64,000 bases of DNA, from NCBI GenBank assembly GCA_027064425.1, contig JAMOPO010000015.1, positions 186,001 to 250,000 of the forward strand. Reading direction: 5' to 3'. The position numbers and the translations under genes were made by a program. The notes below the pieces were generated by a model. It made no database searches. It was not told where the DNA came from and saw nothing but the letters and a program-made list of their open reading frames with translations. The DNA is from Methanobacteriota archaeon. Its GTDB lineage: Archaea; JAADCQ01; Methanopyri; Methanopyrales; Methanopyraceae. Position 1 is the stretch's first letter; every line of letters begins with the position of its first letter. Below are positions 38,891 to 45,208 of this stretch, in pieces.

Positions 38891-38947
38891 ATGTGGAGGG
38901 TGGTGGGAACCGAGGGAGGACCCAATGATGAGTAACCCCGGTACCGA
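38891..38947 (+). ncRNA. C/D box guide sRNA (good)
   Basis: C ATGTGGA, 12-nt guide (GGGTGGTGGGAA), D' CCGA, 11-nt spacer, C' ATGATGA, 12-nt guide (GTAACCCCGGTA), D CCGA. An open frame would start translation at the C' box ATGATGA (38925); the next gene more likely starts at GTG 38976. Confidence 0.68.
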
Positions 38948-38975
38948 ACCATCTTCCTTTCAGGGGTGGCGACGG

Positions 38976-40589
38976 GTGCAGCCGCTCCTTCTGCTGCCCC
39001 TGATCCTGGCGCTCGCGCCGGCGTCGGCCACCGTCCACGTGGACGTCTTCCCGTGCCTGGACAGCGACGCCTGGTCCGGGGAGCACGTGCGAGCGCTCAG
39101 GACGTTCCTGGAGTGGTGCGCGGACCACGGCGTCAAGGTCGCGGTGTTCCACTACAACACCTGCGAGGAGGCCGCTCCCGGAATCACCCAGGTGATCCGC
39201 GAGTTCGCGGGGCAGGGCGTGATCACGCTCGTGGGCCTCCACTCCACCTCCCACTCGATGGGAGATTTGCCCGTGAGCATTCAGTACCTGGAGCTGAAGT
39301 ACAACGCCGAGTTCCTCCGGGAGAGCGTTGGGATCAACGTGAACGACCGGGTGCTCAGCGTCCCGTACTGGGTGTTCTCGCCTCGCACCCTCGAGGCGTG
39401 CGCCCTGTTCGGTGTCAGGGTGATCGTCTCCGGCAACGGTCCCAACACGCTCTCCCCGGAGCACGATCGGGTGTGGGACAAGGTCAGCTTCCCCGGACAG
39501 CTGATGATCCCGGGCAAGTTCACGGTCGTGGGAGAGGTGATCTACCACCTGCCCGCCGTCAGCTACCCTTCACTCGCCGCCCAGAGCGCCGCTCTGGGCA
39601 CCACCGTGGGGGAGGTGCTCCGGCGAGCCGTCGAGAGCCTCATCGAGAACGGCCTGGTCCCGACGGATCGGGACGTGAGGCTCACGCTGGCCGTGCTCGT
39701 GCACCCCTGGGAGCTGGCCGACTCCGGCACGCTTGAGGGCATCGAGGGGCTGCTGGAGCTGGTGTCGTCTGGAGCCCTGGACTTCGACTGCAACGGCGTC
39801 CCGGTAGTGTTCCGGCTGGCCGATCCGGCGGAGGTCGTCAAGGACTTGGAGGAGGGGAGGTTCGAGGGACCGGTGGTGAGCCTGCCCTCGCCCGACTACC
39901 GGTACGTGCTGCTCAGCAAGGGTTACAAGCCGTGGTGGGAGCTCCTCCGCCAGTGCTCCAGCGACGAGAACGCTATCCACATGATCAGGACGTGGAGGGA
40001 GGCCGTCCAGACGCTGGAGTGCGTTGACGCGGAGCTCCTGACGCTGCTGCGGGCGGGCCGAACCGAGGGCCTCGACACCCTGCTGAGGGAGGTGGCTGAG
40101 ACCGCGGTGGATGAAGCCGAGCTGTACAACATGGTGAAGAACTGGGACCCGGCGGGAGCCAAGCGGGCAGTGGAGCGGTTCAGGGAGGTCGCGGACCGGC
40201 TGTACTCGGCGGTCGTCCGGACGTTCGCCGACTTCCTCTCGGGACTGAGCCGCGAGCTTGAGGGGGTGCGGGAGCTGAGGGAACTCGTGAGCGACGTCGC
40301 GGGGAGCGTTGAGGAGCTTCGGGCGCGGGTCGAGGCGGTCGAAGCCGAGGTGACCGACCTGCGGCTGGAGGTGGGCCTACTGCGGGACGAGCTCGTGGGG
40401 CGGACGTCGAGGCTGGAGGAAAGGGTGAAGAGCGTTGAAAAAAGGCTCTCCGAGCTGGAAAACGATATCAGGGGGATCAAGCAGGGCCGCGAGTCACCCG
40501 GAGAGCGGGGAGGCGGGGCCCTGGTGGTGGCACCTTTCGCCCCACCAGTCCCGCGGGGGCGAGGAGCATGGAAGCGTGGGATTTCGTGA
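38976..40589 (+). CDS. Exported polysaccharide-deacetylase-like protein with coiled-coil stalk
   Basis: About 537 residues from GTG 38976, giving a signal peptide (VQPLLLLPLILALAPASA). ATG 38925 is in frame but lies in an sRNA box. The first 300 residues resemble a NodB-type fold: VHVDVFP at the first strand, LHSTSHS (His-x3-His motif) and LVHPWELAD, the late motif of some deacetylases. A long heptad coiled coil follows near residues 420-500 (ELRARVEAVEAEVTDLRLEVGL). The C-terminus is GALVVAPFAPPVPRGRG, the shared tag. It is probably a surface enzyme acting on sugar polymers; the catalytic Asp pair is not typical. Confidence 0.6.
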   Translation: MQPLLLLPLILALAPASATVHVDVFPCLDSDAWSGEHVRALRTFLEWCADHGVKVAVFHYNTCEEAAPGITQVIREFAGQGVITLVGLHSTSHSMGDLPVSIQYLELKYNAEFLRESVGINVNDRVLSVPYWVFSPRTLEACALFGVRVIVSGNGPNTLSPEHDRVWDKVSFPGQLMIPGKFTVVGEVIYHLPAVSYPSLAAQSAALGTTVGEVLRRAVESLIENGLVPTDRDVRLTLAVLVHPWELADSGTLEGIEGLLELVSSGALDFDCNGVPVVFRLADPAEVVKDLEEGRFEGPVVSLPSPDYRYVLLSKGYKPWWELLRQCSSDENAIHMIRTWREAVQTLECVDAELLTLLRAGRTEGLDTLLREVAETAVDEAELYNMVKNWDPAGAKRAVERFREVADRLYSAVVRTFADFLSGLSRELEGVRELRELVSDVAGSVEELRARVEAVEAEVTDLRLEVGLLRDELVGRTSRLEERVKSVEKRLSELENDIRGIKQGRESPGERGGGALVVAPFAPPVPRGRGAWKRGIS

Positions 40590-40999
40590 GAATGATGGAG
40601 TGCGCGCTGGCGGTGGCCAGCGTCCGCCTCTTCGGCGAGCGAGGTAACGCCCTCAGGCGCGTCATGGGGGAGATCATGGCGGAGATGCTGAAGGACCGCG
40701 TCCCGGACGACCCGAGGGAGGCGCTGAGGGAGCTCCTCGAGCCGCTGGCCGAGGTGGAGATCGACGGGGACGAGGTGCGCGTTAAGGAATGTCGCGTGTG
40801 CTACTCTGCCATGCTGCTCGACGTGGCGACGGAGAGCGAGCTGGACACGATCCGGCGGGTGGTGCCCTGCCCCATCGTGAACCTGTTCAACCAGCTGGCC
40901 GAGCTCAAGGGGTGGAACGTGCGACTGGAGCCCGAGGTCACGCCGCTGTCCGGGGAAACGGACCCCGGATCCTGCGTCCAGCGCCTCCAAGAAGAGTAG
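40568..40999 (+). CDS. Hypothetical protein, paralogous in layout to the gene at 44085
   Basis: A 143-residue soluble protein. It starts at ATG 40568, overlapping the previous gene by 22 bp. It opens with a helical segment (ALAVASVRLFGERGNALRRVMGEIMAEML), has a central acidic strand pair (VEIDGDEVRVKECRVCYSAM), and ends with CPIVNLFNQLAELKGWNVRLEPEV. This layout resembles V4R-like small-molecule-binding domains and the protein at 44085-44546. No function is known. Confidence 0.65.
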   Translation: MEAWDFVRMMECALAVASVRLFGERGNALRRVMGEIMAEMLKDRVPDDPREALRELLEPLAEVEIDGDEVRVKECRVCYSAMLLDVATESELDTIRRVVPCPIVNLFNQLAELKGWNVRLEPEVTPLSGETDPGSCVQRLQEE

Positions 41000-41020
41000 C
41001 GGCGGGTGATCGAGCGGGCG

Positions 41021-41071
41021 GTGATGAGGACCCGGTGCCCCGACCGGTGAGGACGTCTGGGGTGGGACTGA
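41021..41071 (+). ncRNA. C/D box guide sRNA (strong)
   Basis: C GTGATGA, 12-nt guide (GGACCCGGTGCC), D' CCGA, spacer CCG, C' GTGAGGA, 14-nt guide, D CTGA. The canonical outer boxes pair U5/U2 while the inner boxes pair G5/C2, so both pairs match within one RNA. Confidence 0.8.
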
Positions 41072-41075
41072 GCCC

Positions 41076-41129
41076 TCGGTCCCGGGTGGACTCCTCATCC
41101 GAGGACTCGGTCCCGGAGTAGCTCCTCAC
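41076..41129 (-). ncRNA. C/D box guide sRNA (strong)
   Basis: Reverse strand: C GTGAGGA, 12-nt guide (GCTACTCCGGGA), D' CCGA, 8-nt spacer, C' ATGAGGA, 12-nt guide (GTCCACCCGGGA), D CCGA. Both pairs are the G5/C2 type. It converges on the sRNA at 41021-41071 with a 4-bp gap. Confidence 0.8.
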
Positions 41130-41172
41130 CGGGCGCTCCCAACGCCCCCGGCGCCCGCCCCGATTTTAATCC

Positions 41173-41931
41173 CTACCTCCCGGCTCGCCGGCACTCGAAG
41201 CACCGGCCGCACCGGATGCAGTCGGATCCCGAGGGGAAGTTCTCCGCGGGTGTGAGCCCCATCGGGCAGGTGGCGCACCTCGGACAGCCCAGGCACCCCG
41301 GCTTCAACGCCCGCACGCTGGCGAGGCGGTCGAGCGCGGTCCACCCGTGAGCGATCCTGAGCAGAACCCCCACGGGACAAACGTACCGGCAAAGGAACCT
41401 GGGCACGATCATCGAGGCCAGCACCGGGAGCGAGACCAGCCCCAGCCTCAGCGTCGCGTAGTACCCGAGCCGGGGATTCTCGAGCTGGCTGGCAAGGTAG
41501 TGCATGGGGCACACCGCGTACCACGGCCTGATCAGGGCCGCGGCTCCGACCAGCGTCAGGAGCAGGACGACGTACTTGGCGTACCGGAGCCGGAGGTCCA
41601 CTGGCGGAAGGTTGACGGTTACCCCCAGCCGGCGGCCCAGGCCCGCCAGGAGGTCTTGAAGGAATCCTAGAGGGCAAATCCATCCGCACACGGCCCGCCC
41701 TACGAGCACGGCCGGAAGCAGCCAGGCGACGGCCGCCACGAACGCCAGGTAGCCCGGGCTCGTCAGGCCGGCGAGCGCGGTGGGCAGCAGGTACAGCGTC
41801 AACCCCGTCCCGATCACCCCGGCGCAGCCGCCTGAAACCCCAGGCACGATCACGGGCACCTTGAGGACAATCCCGGACACGGCGGCCCCGGCGCTCACGG
41901 TCTGAACGAGCCTCCTCCACCCGGAGATCAC
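41173..41931 (-). CDS. NapH/CcoG-type membrane polyferredoxin
   Basis: About 252 residues from GTG 41931 (GGGGGGAG upstream). About five membrane helices carry the paired motifs GWICPLGFLQDLL and RYVCPVGVLL, typical of NapH/NosR/RnfH-like proteins. The C-terminus holds ferredoxin-type Cys clusters (CLGCPRCATCPMG and CIRCGRCFECRRA), the second lacking a proper CP ending. It would pass electrons between membrane and cytoplasm; the partner is unknown because no oxidoreductase gene is adjacent. Confidence 0.78.
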   Translation of the reverse strand: MISGWRRLVQTVSAGAAVSGIVLKVPVIVPGVSGGCAGVIGTGLTLYLLPTALAGLTSPGYLAFVAAVAWLLPAVLVGRAVCGWICPLGFLQDLLAGLGRRLGVTVNLPPVDLRLRYAKYVVLLLTLVGAAALIRPWYAVCPMHYLASQLENPRLGYYATLRLGLVSLPVLASMIVPRFLCRYVCPVGVLLRIAHGWTALDRLASVRALKPGCLGCPRCATCPMGLTPAENFPSGSDCIRCGRCFECRRAGR

Positions 41932-42292
41932 CGGGCTCCCCCCTCGACGGCGGACGCAGAGGGGGTGCGGAGAGGACTCGAAGGAGCGGCAGGGGAGTCG
42001 TGTGGGCTCAAAATGACGCTTCATCGCGGCAGCGGCACGGGCGCAATCAGGCACGCGGCGGCTGCCAGCGCTGCCCGTGCTCGTCCTCTGATGGTTTCCG
42101 GAGGCGGACACGTTGAGGGTGCGCCTGGGTGAAGGGGGTACACGGTGGGCGGGTCAGCGAGCCCCCCAGCCATCATCTGGTGTCGGTGACCCGGCACGAT
42201 TCATCATCCGGTCGCTCCGCCGTGGTCGTGCGGCTCGGACCCGGTGATTAACGTTACGACCCCCTGACGCGCGGCGGCCGAGCCCGCGCGGC
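41932..42292. other. 361-bp intergenic region
   Basis: It contains the C/D sRNA at 42154-42207 and an AT-rich GTGATTAACGTTACG at 42244-42258 that can promote it. In the remaining 41932-42153 I see no gene: the open frame there is an extension of the NapH-like frame without coding character. Confidence 0.55.
42154..42207 (-). ncRNA. C/D box guide sRNA (strong)
   Basis: Reverse strand: C ATGATGA, 14-nt guide, D' CCGA, 6-nt spacer, C' ATGATGG, 12-nt guide (CTGGGGGGCTCG), D CTGA. Outer boxes are canonical. TTAATCAC about 40 bp upstream may be its promoter. Confidence 0.75.
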
Positions 42293-42751
42293 TCACTCGC
42301 CCGCCCGTACGCGCTCCAGCTTCGCCTCGAAGTAGTCGGGCGAGTACTTGAGCACGATGACCCGAGTCACGACGAGAACGGCGAGGAGGACGGTGACCGA
42401 CAGGAGCTCGACGGGCTGAATACTGCCCCGGTAGTACTTGAGGAACGTCTCCCGAAGCATCGTGATTATCGTGATATCGACGACGTAGCGCAGAGGTACG
42501 CGGTGATGTCGAAGCGTCTCTAGCACGCTCTGATACACCTCCAGGAGCAGCAACACGTCGAACACGCACTCCACGATCAGCCCGAACGCGGCCCGGAACC
42601 TCACCTGGTAAGGGCTAACCAGGAACGTGCTCACGATGTCGTACACGCCGACGGCGAAGACGATCAGCGTAATACCCAGGATCGCCACCATCACGGTGTA
42701 GGCGGTGACCCGGAGCAGCCGATGGGCGAGCTCGTCCAGCCGGTTGCCCAA
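42293..42751 (-). CDS. PsiE-family-like small membrane protein
   Basis: A 152-residue protein with four membrane helices: residues 15-40, then LIVECVFDVLLLLEVYQSV, VDITIITMLRETFLKYY and VELLSVTVLLAVLVVTRVIVL. The layout and the charged second-helix end match the PsiE (phosphate-starvation-inducible) family. The biochemical role of that family is unknown. The start is at 42751. Confidence 0.6.
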   Translation of the reverse strand: MGNRLDELAHRLLRVTAYTVMVAILGITLIVFAVGVYDIVSTFLVSPYQVRFRAAFGLIVECVFDVLLLLEVYQSVLETLRHHRVPLRYVVDITIITMLRETFLKYYRGSIQPVELLSVTVLLAVLVVTRVIVLKYSPDYFEAKLERVRAGE

Positions 42752-42807
42752 GCCTTCTCACGCCCGCAAGGGTGATACCCCTGCGGCGTCCGCGTGCCAG
42801 GGGGCCG

Positions 42808-42858
42808 ATGAGGACCGTTCCCCTTGGGGACCTGAATGACCAGAAGTCGCGGGGCCGA
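42808..42858 (+). ncRNA. C/D box guide sRNA (strong) with fully compensated D'/C'
   Basis: C ATGAGGA, 12-nt guide (CCGTTCCCCTTG), D' GGGA, spacer CCTGA, C' ATGACCA, 12-nt guide (GAAGTCGCGGGG), D CCGA. In C'/D' both variable positions changed together: C5-C6 of C' face G2-G1 of D'. The CTGA in the spacer is not used if the guide is 12 nt. Confidence 0.75.
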
Positions 42859-42936
42859 GGCGGTCGCCGGGCAGGCCGCTAGTTACGGTTTCCATTTCGC
42901 GGGAGCCTCCGCCTCAGGTTGAATCGGGCGGTGGGT

Positions 42937-42985
42937 TCAGCGCCCCTGGGTGTCCTCACCGCTCGGAGATCCCCCTCCTCATCAT
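42937..42985 (-). ncRNA. C/D box guide sRNA (strong)
   Basis: Reverse strand: C ATGATGA, 12-nt guide (GGAGGGGGATCT), D' CCGA, spacer GCG, C' GTGAGGA, 12-nt guide (CACCCAGGGGCG), D CTGA. The outer pair is U/U and the inner pair G/C. It lies in the leader of the glycosylase gene, on the other strand. Confidence 0.8.
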
Positions 42986-43009
42986 CCCCGACTAGCAGGG
43001 GACTGGCCG

Positions 43010-43630
43010 TTGAGAGAGGTCGTCGAGAGGATCGAGGGGTGGCTCCGTCGCCTCGAAAGACGCGGGGAGTACGAGCCGGCCTGGGGCGACCGCGAGGACG
43101 TCTACGCCGTCGCGCTCGCCGGCGTCCTGCATCAGCGCACGCGCCGCGAGCTCGCCGAGCCCGTCCTCCGCGAACTCCTCCGCAGATACCCGGAGCCCCG
43201 GGACCTCCTCTCCGCCCCCGAGCGCGAGCTGAGGTCGCTGCTCTCACGCATCGGGCTCGTCGAGCGGCGGCTCCGGACCGTGGTGGGGCTCGCCCGGCTG
43301 CTGGCGGAGTGCCCGCGTCCGTCCCGGAGGAAGCTCCTCGAGGTTCCCGGGGTGGGTCCCTACACCGCCGATTTAGTTGCCGCCGTCGTTTATGAGGAGC
43401 GAGTCCTGCCCGTCGACGCGAACGTCCGCCGCGTCGTCGAGCGTTCCACGGGCCGCCCGGTGGAGAAGGTGAGAGGGGAATGGGTAAAGTCGGCTCGGAG
43501 TCCGCGCGACCTGGCCCTAGGTACCATCGAGCTGGGTCGGCGACACTGCCGGTCCGAGCCCAGGTGCGACGAGTGCCCCGTCAGACCCGTCTGCGCGGCC
43601 CGGTCCGATGAGGAGCCTCGCCCGAGCTGA
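43010..43630 (+). CDS. HhH-GPD DNA glycosylase with [4Fe-4S] cluster (MutY/Mig-like)
   Basis: About 206 residues from TTG 43010 (GGGGAC upstream). The helix-hairpin-helix is VPGVGPYTADLV and the catalytic Asp is in LPVDANVRRV. At the position where EndoIII has Lys the sequence has Tyr (PYTA), as in the archaeal G-T mismatch glycosylase Mig and in MutY-like enzymes. The C-terminal cluster loop is CRSEPRCDECPVRPVC. Removal of T from G-T mismatches after cytosine deamination would suit a hyperthermophile. Its stop codon TGA is part of the D' box of an overlapping sRNA. Confidence 0.85.
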   Translation: MREVVERIEGWLRRLERRGEYEPAWGDREDVYAVALAGVLHQRTRRELAEPVLRELLRRYPEPRDLLSAPERELRSLLSRIGLVERRLRTVVGLARLLAECPRPSRRKLLEVPGVGPYTADLVAAVVYEERVLPVDANVRRVVERSTGRPVEKVRGEWVKSARSPRDLALGTIELGRRHCRSEPRCDECPVRPVCAARSDEEPRPS

Positions 43631-43658
43631 GTCCGATGAGGAGGGCGCTCGAGACCGA
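43608..43658 (+). ncRNA. C/D box guide sRNA (strong), overlapping a gene end
   Basis: C ATGAGGA, 12-nt guide (GCCTCGCCCGAG), D' CTGA, 5-nt spacer, C' ATGAGGA, 12-nt guide (GGGCGCTCGAGA), D CCGA. The first 23 nt are the last codons of the glycosylase gene, and D' contains its stop TGA. Confidence 0.8.
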
Positions 43659-43672
43659 GGACGGCGGCGAGA

Positions 43673-43680
43673 CTTTAAAT
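43673..43680 (+). promoter_or_regulatory. TATA box of the next sRNA
   Basis: CTTTAAAT is centred 27 bp before box C of the sRNA at 43704, exactly where an archaeal TATA box should be for a start at box C. Confidence 0.65.
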
Positions 43681-43703
43681 CCCCAAGCCGCCGGACGCCC
43701 GGG

Positions 43704-43754
43704 ATGATGTGCTAATCGGCCGCCTGAACGGGTGATGACGTTCCAGGCCGCTGA
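43704..43754 (+). ncRNA. C/D box guide sRNA (strong, canonical boxes)
   Basis: C ATGATGT, 13-nt guide, D' CTGA, spacer ACGG, C' GTGATGA, 12-nt guide (CGTTCCAGGCCG), D CTGA. It has its own TATA box. It is one of the few with all-canonical U/U boxes. Confidence 0.85.
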
Positions 43755-43989
43755 CCGCAAGCTCGAGCCGGATCCTCGCCATCCCTTACCCACCCTAACG
43801 CTCGCCTCCACGCGTCGAGACCGGCCAGCCCGGGATCCGGCCATCGGGCTCCGCCGGTTTTGTCGGTGCCTGCCGGGGACCCACGAGTGTGCCTAGCCAC
43901 GCCCGCGCGACGAGGGTAATTGGATTCGAAGTGGAAAGCGCACTGCAGCCAGCTGCGAGACTTCCGTTGACGCTCGCCGATCGAGTGGG

Positions 43990-43997
43990 CATAAATA
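43990..43997 (+). promoter_or_regulatory. TATA box upstream of an sRNA
   Basis: CATAAATA lies about 35 bp before box C at 44028, in an otherwise GC-rich gap. Confidence 0.55.
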
Positions 43998-44027
43998 GGT
44001 GGAAGGGGGCGTCGGGAGCGCGCCGGG

Positions 44028-44082
44028 ATGAGGAAAGCACCCCTAGGTGACGCCGGCCGATGATCGGCTTCGCCCTGACCGA
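44028..44082 (+). ncRNA. C/D box guide sRNA (strong)
   Basis: C ATGAGGA, 12-nt guide (AAGCACCCCTAG), D' GTGA, 9-nt spacer, C' ATGATCG, 12-nt guide (GCTTCGCCCTGA), D CCGA. The D' GTGA/C' ATGATCG combination repeats that of the sRNA at 1950. Box D ends 2 bp before the stop of the convergent gene. Confidence 0.75.
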
Positions 44083-44084
44083 CC

Positions 44085-44546
44085 TTACCGCGTCTCCCAC
44101 TGGAAGGTCACCGTCGTCCCGTCCACTTCCTCCTCCAGCTTCACCACGTCCAAGCCCTCGCGCCGCAGCCCCTCCAGGATCACTCCCTTGGTCACCACGC
44201 ACGCGCCCTCACCGCGGTCCGTGCGCTCCTGCCAGCCCAGCGTCTCGAGCACGTCCTCCAGCTCAACGCGCCCGTCCTCGACCTCGAAGTCGCCGATGAG
44301 GTCGTACTGCCTGATCAGGCTCAGCGCGTCCTCCAGGCACTCGATCTTCTTGCCCTCCGTCTCCTCGAGTATTTTCAGGAACTGCCGGCCCACTTCCATC
44401 ACGATGGGTTCCCACGAGTCACCTAGGTGCTCCAGCGCCGCCATCCGCAGCGCGCTCAGCAGTGCGAAGGCCAGCTTGCGGTGCTCGGGCTGCTCAGCCA
44501 GCTCCTCTGAGACGTCCGCGCGCAACCTTTTTTCACCCTCAAACAC
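44085..44546 (-). CDS. Hypothetical protein, paralogous in layout to the gene at 40568
   Basis: About 153 residues from GTG 44546, which has AGGTGG five bases upstream; the longer open frame begins in low-quality sequence. The N-terminal helix is LAFALLSALRMAALEHLGDSW, the middle has an acidic strand pair (GDFEVEDGRVELEDVL), and the end is CVVTKGVILEGLRREGLDVVKLEEEV. The order of elements matches the 40568 protein. A strong TATA-like GAAATTTAAACC lies upstream (44627-44638). Its function is unknown. Confidence 0.65.
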   Translation of the reverse strand: MFEGEKRLRADVSEELAEQPEHRKLAFALLSALRMAALEHLGDSWEPIVMEVGRQFLKILEETEGKKIECLEDALSLIRQYDLIGDFEVEDGRVELEDVLETLGWQERTDRGEGACVVTKGVILEGLRREGLDVVKLEEEVDGTTVTFQWETR

Positions 44547-44626
44547 GGGTCCCACCTGCCCCCCCCCGGAGAGGGTGCGCCGGCCGCGTCCGTCCTCCCT
44601 GCCCCCAACCTTACTACACGTTAGAG

Positions 44627-44652
44627 GGTTTAAATTTCTTTGATTATTCAAT
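44627..44652 (-). promoter_or_regulatory. AT-rich promoter of the 44085-44546 gene
   Basis: On the reverse strand this reads TTGAATAATCAAAG followed by AAATTTAAACC, the longest AT-rich block in this part of the window and about 80 bp before the GTG start. Confidence 0.5.
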
Positions 44653-44853
44653 TAAAGGCTAAGGGCCTCGCCGCCACTTCAGTGTAGTCTTCCGGATGGC
44701 TCTCTTGAAGTCCGGAAACGGATTCGTTTACGCGGCCGATACGGACTGGTGCCGGGAGGAGGCCCCGCCGATGATCGGGGGCACGGGGCCGAGGCCGTCC
44801 ACCGGCGACGGGACACCGTTAAGGAGGCCGCCGGGCCGAACTCGATGGGCGGG

Positions 44854-44903
44854 GTGAGGAGGCCGAGGAACGCCGATCGTGTGAGGAGGGTCGGTGTTGC
44901 CGA
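44854..44903 (+). ncRNA. C/D box guide sRNA (strong, model example)
   Basis: C GTGAGGA, 12-nt guide (GGCCGAGGAACG), D' CCGA, spacer TCGT, C' GTGAGGA, 12-nt guide (GGGTCGGTGTTG), D CCGA. Both halves are identical in box sequence and both use the G5/C2 pair. Confidence 0.85.
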
Positions 44904-44954
44904 CCGCCGCGCGAAGCAGTAAAACGACCCGTCAGAGTTCCCGGCCGGAGGCCG

Positions 44955-45011
44955 ATGCGGAGTGGTCCCGCGGGGAGGGCCTACCCGATGACCACCGGGT
45001 TACGGTGCCGG
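44955..45011 (+). ncRNA. C/D box guide sRNA (candidate)
   Basis: C ATGCGGA, 11-nt guide, D' GGGA, 11-nt spacer, C' ATGACCA, 13-nt guide, D CCGG. The C'/D' pair repeats the fully compensated ATGACCA/GGGA combination of 42808. Outer boxes are divergent, though C4-G5-G6 can face G3-C2-C1 of box D. Confidence 0.45.
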
Positions 45012-45036
45012 AGGCCGCTCCCGGGAAACCGCCTTG

Positions 45037-45092
45037 ATGGGGACGCCGAGGGGTACTGAGACCAGAGGATGATGAGTGGCGGCGCGAACCGA
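45037..45092 (+). ncRNA. C/D box guide sRNA (strong)
   Basis: C ATGGGGA, 12-nt guide (CGCCGAGGGGTA), D' CTGA, 9-nt spacer, C' ATGATGA, 13-nt guide, D CCGA. The inner pair is canonical U/U and the outer pair G5/C2. Confidence 0.7.
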
Positions 45093-45120
45093 CCCTCCCG
45101 CTCTAACGCCGACGCGGGCG

Positions 45121-45181
45121 ATGACGAGTGTGGCCCCGGCGGCGGCATCACTGAGCTGATGACGACCTCGGAGCGCTCCGA
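45121..45181 (+). ncRNA. C/D box guide sRNA (candidate)
   Basis: C ATGACGA, 12-nt guide (GTGTGGCCCCGG), D' CGGC, 18-nt spacer, C' ATGACGA, 12-nt guide (CCTCGGAGCGCT), D CCGA. The spacer is long and D' is degenerate, but C5 of C' could face G2 of D'. It continues the tandem series. Confidence 0.4.
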
Positions 45182-45208
45182 GCCCCGCCCCGCGCTCCTC
45201 CTTTCAGG

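Larger units (their letters stand above)
44653..45208. other. 556-bp region without a protein gene, filled with sRNA elements
   Basis: No reading frame with coding character is seen. The second half carries two strong and two weaker C/D sRNAs, all forward, spaced by 51, 25 and 28 bp. Around 44771-44839 further fragments (ATGATCG, an 11-nt guide, CCGA) hint at another that I could not complete. Confidence 0.6.

Noticed and set aside
38925-38975. ATG 38925 as start of the deacetylase-like gene
   Set aside because: The codons lie in the C' box and D guide of an sRNA, and GTG 38976 gives a compact signal peptide with a G-rich site upstream.
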